Source: Denitrobaculum tricleocarpae (GTDB lineage Bacteria; Pseudomonadota; Alphaproteobacteria; Kiloniellales; Kiloniellaceae). Taken from it: 64,000 nt of DNA. The translations under genes and the position numbers were made by a program. Positions 18,316 to 26,468 of the stretch are shown piece after piece. The stretch lies in contig NZ_ML660054.1 in NCBI RefSeq assembly GCF_007004665.1, forward strand, positions 310,001 to 374,000, written 5' to 3'. The first letter of the stretch is position 1; each line of letters begins with the position of its first letter. The notes beneath the pieces are model-generated. The model had not been told where the DNA came from, ran no database searches, and worked only from the letters and a program-made list of their open reading frames with translations.

Positions 18316-18969
18316 ATGTCCATTGCAGCACCGGATGCACCTGCATCCGACTGTCCGATCTGTCCGCGCTTGAGCGCATTTCGGCATGCCAACCAGGAAA
18401 AGTTTCCAAGTTTCCACAATGCGCCGGTCCCTTCGTTCGGGCCGTTGGACGCCCGACTCCTGATCGTCGGCCTCGCACCCGGCCTCAAGGGAGCCAATCA
18501 GACCGGCCGTCCCTTCACCGGTGATTATGCCGGTGACCTGCTCTACGCGACCTTGAAGAAATTCGGCTTCGCACGTGGCGACTATGACAAACGGCCCGAC
18601 GATGGCCTCAGCCTGCACGACTGCAGGATCACGAACGCTGTTCGCTGCGTGCCGCCGGAAAACAAACCCACGACCCAGGAGAGCAAGGAGTGTCTTGGTT
18701 TCCTGACCTCCGAGCTCACGACTTTGCCCCGGTTAAAAGCTCTCGTCGCTCTGGGGGGTATCGCCCACGGATCGGTTCTGAGTGCACTGGGTTTACGCAA
18801 AAGCCACTGTAAGTTTGCGCACAATTCCGTCCATGAATTGCCCAATGGCCTTCTGCTGATCGATAGCTATCACTGCTCCCGCTACAACACGAACACAGGG
18901 CGCCTGACGGAAGAGATGTTCGAGGACGTGTTTCGATCGGTGCGCAACCGGCTCGATCCAGAGGACTAG
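18316..18969 (+). CDS. Uracil-DNA glycosylase, family 5 (UDGb)
   Basis: Iron-sulfur uracil/hypoxanthine-DNA glycosylase, 217 aa. Motif 1 is GLAPGLKGANQTGRPFTGD (52-70), which has the family 5 form and lacks the catalytic Asp or Glu of other UDG families. The closing motif SYHCSRYNTNTGRLT carries His186. Four cysteines are spaced for a 4Fe-4S cluster: Cys13, Cys16, Cys111 and Cys126. UDGb excises deaminated bases, including hypoxanthine, in DNA. The ribosome site is weak, and translation may depend on the NYN gene just upstream. Confidence 0.92.
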   Translation: MSIAAPDAPASDCPICPRLSAFRHANQEKFPSFHNAPVPSFGPLDARLLIVGLAPGLKGANQTGRPFTGDYAGDLLYATLKKFGFARGDYDKRPDDGLSLHDCRITNAVRCVPPENKPTTQESKECLGFLTSELTTLPRLKALVALGGIAHGSVLSALGLRKSHCKFAHNSVHELPNGLLLIDSYHCSRYNTNTGRLTEEMFEDVFRSVRNRLDPED

Positions 18970-18999
18970 TCCCCAGGTCTGGTTTTCCCGGATCTGGCC

Positions 19000-19467
19000 T
19001 TACAGCGTCTTGCTGCGCAATAGGCGGGCCTTATCCCGCTGCCAGTCCCGCTTTTTCTCAGTCTGGCGTTTGTCGACCTGCTTCTTGCCGCGGGCAAGCC
19101 CCAGCCCGACCTTGGCGATGCCGCGTTTGTTGAAATAGAGGCTTACGGGAACCACCGTATAGCCCTCCCGGTGCACCATTCCGATCATCTTCGCCATTTC
19201 CCTGCGTTTCAGCAGGATCTTGCGAGGCCGTTTAGGTTCGTGATTAAAGCGGTTGGCGGCGTCATAGGTCGGGATATGCGCGTTCACCAGGAACATCTCG
19301 CCATTTTCCTCGCTGGCGTAGGATTCCAGGATCGATGCACGCCCCTGACGCAACGACTTAACCTCGCTGCCGGTCAGGACGAGACCGCCTTCAACGACAT
19401 CCTCGATAAAGTAATCGTGCCGCGCGCGTTTATTCTGCGCGACAAGGTTGTTTGCACTGGCTGCCAT
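19000..19467 (-). CDS. smpB: SsrA-binding protein SmpB
   Basis: tmRNA partner for rescue of stalled ribosomes, 155 aa. ATG 19467 is preferred over the in-frame TTG at 19479. The core reads [56 protein letters not shown] and [19 protein letters not shown]. The basic tail ([20 protein letters not shown]) is the helix that enters the decoding centre. It follows dapA by 50 bp on the same strand, a widespread pairing. Confidence 0.97.
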   Translation of the reverse strand: MAASANNLVAQNKRARHDYFIEDVVEGGLVLTGSEVKSLRQGRASILESYASEENGEMFLVNAHIPTYDAANRFNHEPKRPRKILLKRREMAKMIGMVHREGYTVVPVSLYFNKRGIAKVGLGLARGKKQVDKRQTEKKRDWQRDKARLLRSKTL

Positions 19468-19517
19468 ATCTGATTTCAATCAGGCTGCGCGACGCGCAAC
19501 CGCGATCGTATACTCCG

Positions 19518-20405
19518 TCAGTTCAACAGCCCGGCGTGGACCATGGCGTTCCGCACCGCAACGCGGCAGGTCTCGGAAATGGAGATCATGGGAAGCCGCA
19601 AACGGTCTTCGCAGTGCCCGAGCAGACTCAGCGCATACTTAGCTCCCCCGGGGCTTGGCTCCATGAACATTGCCTCGTGCAGCGGCATCAAACGCTGATT
19701 GAGCTCGTCGACCCGATCGAAGTCCCGCGCCTGCCAGGCATCCTGGACCTGAGCGCAGAGAGCGGGCGCGACGTTGGCAGTGACCGAAATGCAGCCGTGG
19801 CCGCCTTGCGCAAGGAACGGAACCGCCGTCGCATCCTCGCCGGAGAGCTGGGCGAAGTCATCGCCGATAACCCGGCGCGTCTTGGCCGGGCGCGCAAGAT
19901 CCGCTGTCGCATCCTTCACACCGACGATATTCGGCAATTCGGCGAGCCGGGCCATGGTCTCGACGCTCATGTCCACAATGCTGCGGCCCGGAATGTTGTA
20001 GATCACGATCGGGATCTCAACCGCGTCATGGATCGCCTTGAAGTGCTGGTATAGGCCTTCCTGACTGGGCTTGTTGTAGTAGGGCGTGACGATCAGCGCA
20101 GCGTCCGCGCCAGAGGCCTTCGCCCCCTGGGTCAGGGCAATCGCTTCCTCTGTCGAATTCGAGCCGGTTCCTGCGATAACCGGCACTTTCCCATTGGCGA
20201 CCTCGACGCAGAGTTTGGTCACGCGCATGTCTTCGTCATGAGAGAGCGTCGGCGACTCGCCCGTCGTTCCGCAAGGAACAACGCCGTGGCTTCCCTCGTT
20301 TATCTGCCATTGAACGAAGTCCTGAAACGCTTTCTCGTCGACCGAACCATTTGTAAACGGCGTAATCAGCGCCGGGAGTGAGCCCCTGAACATCGGGCCA
20401 GTCAT
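19518..20405 (-). CDS. dapA: 4-hydroxy-tetrahydrodipicolinate synthase
   Basis: First committed step of the diaminopimelate-lysine pathway, 295 aa TIM barrel. The Schiff-base Lys164 is in [12 protein letters not shown] and the catalytic Tyr136 in [23 protein letters not shown] and [16 protein letters not shown] are conserved. GGGGA lies 7 bases before ATG 20405. The ATG overlaps the TGA of a small ORF upstream (20402-20599). Confidence 0.97.
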   Translation of the reverse strand: MTGPMFRGSLPALITPFTNGSVDEKAFQDFVQWQINEGSHGVVPCGTTGESPTLSHDEDMRVTKLCVEVANGKVPVIAGTGSNSTEEAIALTQGAKASGADAALIVTPYYNKPSQEGLYQHFKAIHDAVEIPIVIYNIPGRSIVDMSVETMARLAELPNIVGVKDATADLARPAKTRRVIGDDFAQLSGEDATAVPFLAQGGHGCISVTANVAPALCAQVQDAWQARDFDRVDELNQRLMPLHEAMFMEPSPGGAKYALSLLGHCEDRLRLPMISISETCRVAVRNAMVHAGLLN

Positions 20406-20599
20406 ATTTTTTCCCCAGTAATCAAATATAAAGCGTCAGATCTGCATACTTGCACCGCGCGAAGATACTCTCTCGCCGGAACCCCGGCAAGAACATCACA
20501 ACCGCGTTCAGGCACTCCGCTTCCGAGTTTGGTCATAATAGTTTCACGAATAGCCTCCTGCGAGCACTTTGGAATGGTAAAGCAGGCTGTTAAAGTCAT
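20402..20599 (-). CDS. Small ORF translationally coupled to dapA
   Basis: A 65-codon frame whose TGA overlaps the dapA ATG (ATGA), the pattern of coupled translation. GAGAGG lies 9 bases before ATG 20599, and a second ATG is at 20608. The predicted protein ([20 protein letters not shown] then [20 protein letters not shown]) has three cysteines and no membrane segment. I do not recognise the family. It could be a genuine small protein, a leader peptide affecting dapA, or chance. Confidence 0.35.
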   Translation of the reverse strand: MTLTACFTIPKCSQEAIRETIMTKLGSGVPERGCDVLAGVPAREYLRAVQVCRSDALYLITGEKI

Positions 20600-20684
20600 G
20601 GGGCTCATCCTCTCTCAACAGTCTTCCGAAGGATCACATTTCGGTGCGTTGAAAGAGGGCCGCTGGCCCCCAAATGGATAAGTC

Positions 20685-22781
20685 ATGCGTGTAGTCTCGG
20701 CGTGTTTCTTTTTGACCCTTTGCCTCGGAGTTACGCAGGGCTTCGAAAGTACGGCTGCGAGCGCGCAAAGCCTTCAAAAGCAAAGCCACCGCGATGCGAT
20801 CCTGAAGAAGGACGCCGTGGCGGAAGCGGCGACGGTCGGCGACAACCAACTGCTGAATCCTCCCGACCGCGTCCGATTCAAAAAATTCTTCACCGATGTA
20901 GATGCCGGTCGCGTCTCCAAAGCCTGCGCCAATACACGTCACATTACCCACGAAACCGCACGCGAACTGACCAGATGGGTCTGCCTCGACAAAGGCAGCA
21001 ATCCCTCGTCGTTTGAAACACATGCTGAATTTGCGTCCAGTCATCTCCATTGGCCCTGGCTCAAGCAGCTCAGGCGGAAAACCGAAGCCAGGCTGACCGG
21101 ACAGACGCCCGACAGTGAAATCCTCTCCTGGTTCGATAGCCAGCCGCCACTTACGGGCCGGGGTGCCGCGGCCTATGCGGGCGCATTAAAACGGGCAGGC
21201 CGCGACGATCAGCTCGAAGCTCTCGTCGCCGCAAGCTGGGTGGAATTGGATTTCGGCCGCGTAGAATCCATGAACTTCCATCGGCGCTATAAGTCGATGA
21301 TCACGCCTGAGATGAATCTGAGCCGCTTGCAGCGCCTGCTCTGGGAACGGAAATACACATCTGCATCACGCCAGGCACGCCTGGTTCCGGAGGATCAACG
21401 CCGTCTGGCGGAAGCCCGAATCGCGCTGGGGAAAAGACTGGCCGGGGTCGATGCGGCCATTCGCCGTGTCCCCACCCATCTGAAGGAGGATCCGGGACTG
21501 CTCTATGAGCGCGCCCGTTGGCGCTGGCGGAAGGGCCGGCGCGATGCTGTCGTCGAACTCATCGACAAGGCCGGCGCGTCAGTGCCGCGCCCTGAACTCT
21601 GGTGGTCGATGCGCCACAGCATCACCCGCAGCGCGCTGGCCAAAGGCAACATCGAGCAGGCGTACCGGATCAGCAGTAATCATGGCATGAACAGCGGCAT
21701 CGGCTTCGCGGAGGGCGAATGGCTGGCAGGCTGGATTTCCCTGCGGTTTCTGAAGCAGCCACGCCGGGGCTACGAGCACTTCGCGCGGCTCTACTACGGT
21801 GTTGAATCGCCCATAAGTCAGGCGCGCGGCGCCTATTGGGCCGGCGAAGCCGCGCGCACCATGGGCAACGAAAAGTGGAGCCAGCGCTGGTACAAAATCG
21901 CTGCCGGTCATCGCACCACGTTCTATGGCCAGCTCGCCGCCCACCGCCTCGGACGTCAGATCAGCCTTCCCATAAATCCGCATCAACCGCCAACGGACGC
22001 CGAACGGCGGGCTTTCGAAAAGCAGGATCTTGTTACCGTGGTCAGGCTTCTGAGCCTGGTTGACCAGCCCCGGTACCAGGATGCGTTTCTCAGTCGTCTG
22101 CGCCTGAATGCCAAAAGCTCCGCCGACTACATTTTGACGGCCGAACTGGCCCGGGAACAAACGCGCCTGGGCAGTGCCCTAAAGGTCGCAAAAAGGGCCC
22201 AGCGCAACAGCATCACCCTCCTTGAACATCTCTACCCTTCGATCGAAACCGGGGAGACCGAACCGGAAACCGCCTTGATCCTGGCCCTGATCCGTCAGGA
22301 GAGCGCCTTCGATACCCGGGCCAAAAGCCACGCCGGCGCACGGGGGCTGATGCAATTGATGCCCGCAACGGCAAAGGAAGTCGCGCGTTCCCAGCGCAAA
22401 AAGTTCAGCAAGGACCGCCTGACCAGTGATCCGCAGTACAATCTCTCTTTGGGGCAGGCTTATCTGTCACAGGTCCTGGATCGCTTCAACGGCTCCTACA
22501 TTCTCGCCCTCGCCGCCTACAACGCCGGCCCCCATCGGGCGCGCACCTGGATCCGCGAGTTCGGTGATCCCAGAGACCCCGGGATCGACCCGATCGACTG
22601 GATTGAGCAGATTCCCTTCTCGGAAACACGAAACTATGTTCAGAGAATCCTCGAGAGCCTGTCGGTTTATCGGCTGATCCTTGCCGATGGACGCGCCGCG
22701 CCCTCGGCTTCTCCCCACTCGACCGGCAATCCCTTCGTCTCCTGGGGCCATCAAGCCCCGTCCGACCCCTGTTGCTTCTGA
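20685..22781 (+). CDS. slt: Soluble lytic murein transglycosylase
   Basis: Periplasmic peptidoglycan lyase, 698 aa. An N-terminal signal peptide (RVVSACFFLTLCLGVTQGF, with AAS-AQS cleavage near residue 27) precedes a long alpha-superhelical region of about 450 residues. The SLT catalytic domain begins near residue 520: ILALIRQESAFDTRAKSHAG contains the catalytic Glu, followed by ARGLMQLMPATA and the ILALAAYNAGPHRARTW motif. It cleaves the MurNAc-GlcNAc bond forming 1,6-anhydro ends during wall turnover. It is divergent from dapA. The ribosome site is poor, so the exact start is less certain than the frame. Confidence 0.94.
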   Translation: MRVVSACFFLTLCLGVTQGFESTAASAQSLQKQSHRDAILKKDAVAEAATVGDNQLLNPPDRVRFKKFFTDVDAGRVSKACANTRHITHETARELTRWVCLDKGSNPSSFETHAEFASSHLHWPWLKQLRRKTEARLTGQTPDSEILSWFDSQPPLTGRGAAAYAGALKRAGRDDQLEALVAASWVELDFGRVESMNFHRRYKSMITPEMNLSRLQRLLWERKYTSASRQARLVPEDQRRLAEARIALGKRLAGVDAAIRRVPTHLKEDPGLLYERARWRWRKGRRDAVVELIDKAGASVPRPELWWSMRHSITRSALAKGNIEQAYRISSNHGMNSGIGFAEGEWLAGWISLRFLKQPRRGYEHFARLYYGVESPISQARGAYWAGEAARTMGNEKWSQRWYKIAAGHRTTFYGQLAAHRLGRQISLPINPHQPPTDAERRAFEKQDLVTVVRLLSLVDQPRYQDAFLSRLRLNAKSSADYILTAELAREQTRLGSALKVAKRAQRNSITLLEHLYPSIETGETEPETALILALIRQESAFDTRAKSHAGARGLMQLMPATAKEVARSQRKKFSKDRLTSDPQYNLSLGQAYLSQVLDRFNGSYILALAAYNAGPHRARTWIREFGDPRDPGIDPIDWIEQIPFSETRNYVQRILESLSVYRLILADGRAAPSASPHSTGNPFVSWGHQAPSDPCCF

Positions 22782-22942
22782 GGCGACCGTCAATCTCCCA
22801 AAACTGAGGACTCATGTTCCCAACCTGGCTTTAATGGGCTGCGTCTTTCAGACAGCGAGCCTTTGGGCTAGCATTGCTCCATATCATCTTGAGTACGGTT
22901 GTTTCTGACATCATTCGTCAAGAAGCGGGACCGGTCTGTAAC

Positions 22943-22960
22943 CGGAGCCGCGGCTCCGGA
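22943..22960. promoter_or_regulatory. 18-bp perfect GC palindrome just upstream of the dehalogenase operon
   Basis: CCGGAGCCGCGGCTCCGG is fully self-complementary. It ends 15 bp before the ATG at 22976, immediately 5' of the ribosome site GTAAGGA. It could be a repressor operator or a leader hairpin that limits translation. No T tract follows, so a terminator is unlikely. Confidence 0.5.
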
Positions 22961-22975
22961 TTGTAAGGAATACAC

Positions 22976-23668
22976 ATGAGCCATCCAGATTTCGCCTCGG
23001 TCGAGGCTTGCGTTTTCGACGCCTACGGCACCCTTTTCAACGTTCACTCCGCCGTCGCGCGGGGCGGAGAAAGCCTGGGCGACAAGGCCGACGACGTCTC
23101 AAATACCTGGCGCCAGAAACAGCTGGAATATACCTGGCTCCGCAGTCTCATGGGCGCGCACGCAGATTTCTGGCAGGTCACCTCTGACGGACTGGATTAC
23201 GCCCTCGAAGCGCATGGCGTTGCGGACAAGGAACTCCACGCCAAGCTCATGGAGCTCTACCTGACCCTGGATGCGTACGGGGATGTTCAACTCACCCTGC
23301 AGAAACTGCGTAAAGCCGGTTACAAGACCGCTATTCTCTCCAACGGCACGCCCGAGATGCTGGAAGCCGCAGTCACCTCGGCGAGCCTAAAAGACCTGTT
23401 CGACGAGAATCTCTCAATCGAGGATGTCGGTGTTTATAAGCCGGACAACCGGGTTTATCAGCTGGCCGTTGACCGTCTCTCGGTGGCGCCGGAGAAAATC
23501 TGTTTTGTCTCCACCAACGCTTGGGATGCTTCGGGCGCGGCTCATTTCGGCTTCAACGTGGCCTGGCTCAACCGCTTCAACAAAATCCAGGAAGTCCTGC
23601 CCGGCAAACCCAAGGTCGTCATCAATACGCTCGTCGATCTCATGGAACTGATGGGAGTAGGCTTGTGA
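22976..23668 (+). CDS. Haloacid dehalogenase, type II (HAD superfamily)
   Basis: HAD-fold hydrolase of 230 aa, close to L-2-haloacid dehalogenases, which convert (S)-2-haloalkanoates to (R)-2-hydroxy acids. The nucleophile is Asp15 in ACVFDAYGTLFNVHSA. Motif II is ILSNGTPEML, the Lys is in YKPDNRVYQLAVDRL, and CFVSTNAWDASGAAHFGFN is the type II pattern in place of the GDS/DD motif of phosphatases. TAAGGA lies before the ATG. Its stop overlaps the next start (GTGA). Real substrates may differ from halogenated acids, as many homologues are uncharacterised. Confidence 0.92.
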   Translation: MSHPDFASVEACVFDAYGTLFNVHSAVARGGESLGDKADDVSNTWRQKQLEYTWLRSLMGAHADFWQVTSDGLDYALEAHGVADKELHAKLMELYLTLDAYGDVQLTLQKLRKAGYKTAILSNGTPEMLEAAVTSASLKDLFDENLSIEDVGVYKPDNRVYQLAVDRLSVAPEKICFVSTNAWDASGAAHFGFNVAWLNRFNKIQEVLPGKPKVVINTLVDLMELMGVGL

Positions 23669-24666
23669 CCGACGCACAGACCGCAGCCGACATTGCCCCA
23701 CCGGTCTTCGCCGATGTTCAGGCGGCGGCAGAGCGGCTTTCAGGCCAGGCGATCCGCACGCCCCTGCTGGAAAACGTCCAGCTAAACGAACTCTGCGGCG
23801 GCCGGGTTCTCATTAAGGCGGAAACCCTGCAGAGGACCGGCTCCTTCAAATTCCGGGGTGCGTTCAATCTGCTAAGCCAGATTCCAGAGGGACAAAAAGC
23901 TGCCGGCGTGGTGACCTGCTCCTCCGGCAATCATGCCCAGGGCGTTGCCTCCGCCGCCGCGATCCTGGGACTGAAGGCCATCGTGGTGATGCCCGAGGAC
24001 GCACCAAGGATCAAAATCGAAAATACAAAGGGCTATGGCGCCGAGGTCGTCTTCTTCGACCGCAACCGGGAATCCCGGGAAGAAATCGTCGCGTCGATTT
24101 CCGCAGGCACTCAGATGACCTTCGCGCCACCCTACGATCATCCGCATACAATTGCCGGACAGGGCACCTGCGGGCTTGAGATTGCGCAGCAAGTGCGCGA
24201 ACTCGGTGTTTCTCTCGACAACATGCTGGTTTGTTGCGGTGGCGGCGGGCTGACCGCCGGGGTCGCTCTCGCCCTCTCGGAAAAGAGTCCCGGCACGAAG
24301 GTCTATACCGTTGAACCTTCCGGCTTTGACGATACCGCGCGTTCACTGGCAGCCCGGCAGCGGGTCAGCAACGAACCGGGCCAGAGTTCGATCTGCGATG
24401 CCATTCTGACGCCGACACCCGGCGAGATCACTTTTGAAATCAATCGTCAACTGCTCACCGGCGGCCTCTCCGTCACCGACAGCGAGGTTCGGAATGCCAT
24501 GCGATTTGCCTTCAACACCTTGAAAATGGTCGTTGAACCGGGCGGCGCCGTGACGCTGGCCGCGGTCCTGAGTGGCCGCATCGACACAAAGGACAGAGTC
24601 ACGGCGATCACTCTGTCGGGCGGCAACGTTGATCCGGCTGTGTTCAGCTCGGTCCTGAAAGCCTGA
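23665..24666 (+). CDS. Threonine/serine dehydratase-like PLP enzyme
   Basis: Fold-type II PLP enzyme, 333 aa. The start is GTG 23665, overlapping the dehalogenase stop by 4 bp; the upstream in-frame ATG 23521 lies inside that gene. The Schiff-base Lys62 is in RTGSFKFRGAFNLL. SSGNHAQGVA binds the phosphate-side substrate region and CCGGGGLTAGVAL is the PLP phosphate loop. No ACT domain is present, so it is the short catabolic form rather than a feedback-inhibited IlvA. Related short proteins include TdcB, serine racemase and EutB (hydroxyectoine breakdown), and sequence alone does not separate them here. Confidence 0.92.
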   Translation: MTDAQTAADIAPPVFADVQAAAERLSGQAIRTPLLENVQLNELCGGRVLIKAETLQRTGSFKFRGAFNLLSQIPEGQKAAGVVTCSSGNHAQGVASAAAILGLKAIVVMPEDAPRIKIENTKGYGAEVVFFDRNRESREEIVASISAGTQMTFAPPYDHPHTIAGQGTCGLEIAQQVRELGVSLDNMLVCCGGGGLTAGVALALSEKSPGTKVYTVEPSGFDDTARSLAARQRVSNEPGQSSICDAILTPTPGEITFEINRQLLTGGLSVTDSEVRNAMRFAFNTLKMVVEPGGAVTLAAVLSGRIDTKDRVTAITLSGGNVDPAVFSSVLKA

Positions 24667-24676
24667 GAGACCTCTG

Positions 24677-25483
24677 ATGTCGCTTGCCAGTGATCTTATC
24701 GGCAAAACCCAGATCGCCACTTATGCCCGTGACGGCGCCGTACATATCCCGGGCCTTTTCGCCGAATGGGTGGACGTCATCAAGGCGGCCATTGCTGAAA
24801 ACATGGCAGCGCCCGGTCCCTACGCCGCGGAGAATGTCACCGACGGTGAGAGCGGAAGTTTCTTCGACGATTACTGTAACTGGGAGCGCATTCCCGCACT
24901 TAGAGACATCGTTGAAAACTCCCCCTGCGCGGAGGCCGCTGCGCTGATCATGCGCTCGAACCGCGCCCAATTCTTTCATGATCATATTCTGGTCAAAGAG
25001 CCGGGAACCTCCAAGCCAACCCCCTGGCATCAGGATGCGCCCTACTACTTCGTCGACGGCCGGCAGAACGTCAGCTTCTGGATCCCCGTCGATCCGGTTG
25101 ACGAGGCTTCGCTGCGCCTGATCAAAGGATCCCATCTCTGGGATAAGATGGTCCTGCCTGTAAGGTGGCTGAACAATGGCGATTTTTATCCAGAGAGTTC
25201 GGATTATCTGCCCGTGCCGGATCCCGACCAGGACCCCGACAGATACGAAACTCTCGAATGGTCCATGGTGCCCGGCGATGCGGTACTGTTTGACTTCAGA
25301 GCCGTACATGGCGCGCGCGCGAACATGACCAGCCGGCGGCGGCGCGCCCTCTCTCTGCGATGGGTCGGCGACGATGCGCGTTACGTCGAACGTCCGGGCA
25401 GAACCTCACCTCCCTTCCCAGGCCATGACATGTCTCCCGGCCAACGCCTGCGCGAGGACTGGTTTCCGGTTGTCTGGAAGTAG
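24677..25483 (+). CDS. Phytanoyl-CoA dioxygenase (PhyH) family protein
   Basis: Fe(II)/2-oxoglutarate-dependent oxygenase of 268 aa. Iron ligands are His118 and Asp120 in TPWHQDAPYYF and His211 in FDFRAVHGA; the 2-oxoglutarate-binding Arg is in the SRRRRALSLRWVGDD stretch. It lacks the ectoine-hydroxylase signature around the HxD motif, so it is probably not EctD. It starts 10 bp after the dehydratase and ends the operon before the terminator at 25543. The substrate is unknown; the three-gene set suggests oxidation or trimming of a hydroxylated or halogenated small acid. Confidence 0.9.
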   Translation: MSLASDLIGKTQIATYARDGAVHIPGLFAEWVDVIKAAIAENMAAPGPYAAENVTDGESGSFFDDYCNWERIPALRDIVENSPCAEAAALIMRSNRAQFFHDHILVKEPGTSKPTPWHQDAPYYFVDGRQNVSFWIPVDPVDEASLRLIKGSHLWDKMVLPVRWLNNGDFYPESSDYLPVPDPDQDPDRYETLEWSMVPGDAVLFDFRAVHGARANMTSRRRRALSLRWVGDDARYVERPGRTSPPFPGHDMSPGQRLREDWFPVVWK

Positions 25484-25542
25484 GTGAAGCCGGACGCTGG
25501 CTAAAAGCGGCAAGAGTTCGTTTGCTGCGCCTTACAAAAAAC

Positions 25543-25585
25543 AAAAAAGCTGCGGCTCGGGCAGGTCCCAAACCGCAGCTTTTTC
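25543..25585. terminator. Bidirectional terminator between the PhyH gene and bactofilin
   Basis: AAAAAGCTGCGG (25544-25555) pairs with CCGCAGCTTTTT (25573-25584). The flanking A and T runs make it work for both convergent transcripts. Confidence 0.92.
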
Positions 25586-25611
25586 TGTTCGATAATGCAG
25601 GGGCGCAGAGA

Positions 25612-26136
25612 CTACTGCTTGGTCGCGCTGCCGTTGGACTGGCTCGCCGCCGTGTTCTGCATATTGGCCGTGGCGGCCGCAGCTACATTTGGTGTCGCCG
25701 AGGGTGCGGCCGTTTTCGCCGATGCGGAGTAACCCACGGTCTTTTCATCCAGGCGCTTGATGTTGCCCTCGATGAAAGCGCCCGCATCGATCGCCAGGGT
25801 GCTGTGGGAAATGTCGCCGGTGACGCGCGCGCTTTTGGCGAGCACCACCGACGCGGCCTGGAGCTGGCCGTTGATGCTGCCACAAACCCGGACGGAGTCG
25901 GCAACGACCGATCCGCTTACCTGGGCTTTTTCTCCAATGGTCAGAGTACGGCTGGAAATATCACCCTCCACAGTGCCGTCGACCTGAAGGTCGCCGCTGC
26001 TGGTCAGGTTTCCCACGATAGTCAGATCCGCGGAGATAATCGAAGGCACACCGCTGTCCTGTGAGGCTGCCGGCTGCTGGCCGGACTCATTGGACTTAGT
26101 GCCCTCCGCACTGGACTTGTTGGATTTAGAAAACAT
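25612..26136 (-). CDS. bacA: Bactofilin
   Basis: Polymer-forming cytoskeletal protein of 174 aa with the bactofilin (formerly DUF583) beta-helix at about 28-135. The short repeated strands are visible as SIISADLTIVGNLTSSGDLQ, DGTVEGDISSRTLTIGEKA and NGQLQAASVVLAKSARVTGD. The N-terminus is polar and the tail is Ala/Thr-rich and flexible, as in other bactofilins. It follows the M23 peptidase gene on the same strand (332-bp gap). Bactofilin-M23 pairs occur in many bacteria and localise wall hydrolases. Two CtrA-like half-sites lie upstream. Confidence 0.93.
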   Translation of the reverse strand: MFSKSNKSSAEGTKSNESGQQPAASQDSGVPSIISADLTIVGNLTSSGDLQVDGTVEGDISSRTLTIGEKAQVSGSVVADSVRVCGSINGQLQAASVVLAKSARVTGDISHSTLAIDAGAFIEGNIKRLDEKTVGYSASAKTAAPSATPNVAAAATANMQNTAASQSNGSATKQ

Positions 26137-26260
26137 CAGTCAGCCAACCCTATAATTCAGTTCGAAGAGAGGTAACGCACGGACACCGTCGGCGCAGGTG
26201 GATTATGCGAGTCTGCACCTGCCGAAATGCGGCGGGATACTAGCATGAATTCGAGCGGCG

Positions 26261-26352
26261 TTAACCATTAAGATCGGCAACGGTGCTCTTCGCAAAAATC
26301 AACAGACAGCGCTGCATCAGGTGTTAACGGAAGTTACCACGAGAATGGTTAA
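26261..26352. promoter_or_regulatory. CtrA-like half-sites upstream of bactofilin; rest of 26137-26468 gap
   Basis: TTAACCAT at 26261-26268 and its reverse complement ATGGTTAA at 26345-26352 face each other 76 bp apart. A direct repeat GTTAACGGAA also lies at 26323-26332 and 26348-26357. The 332-bp gap between the M23 gene and bactofilin holds no gene I can support. These motifs suggest bactofilin has its own cell-cycle-regulated promoter. Confidence 0.4.
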
Positions 26353-26468
26353 CGGAAAGCAAAGACACTTTGGTGAATGCACCATTACGTTGTGTCGATA
26401 AAGAGGCCAAACAAATTAAGAGGTGATTACGCGTCAAGCCTGACCGTTAAAAGCGACATGCGCGCATT

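Noticed and set aside
24677..25483. Ectoine hydroxylase (EctD) as identity of the PhyH protein, given the EutB-like neighbour
   Set aside because: The HxD region (PWHQDAPYYF) lacks the EctD signature, and no ect or eut genes are nearby.
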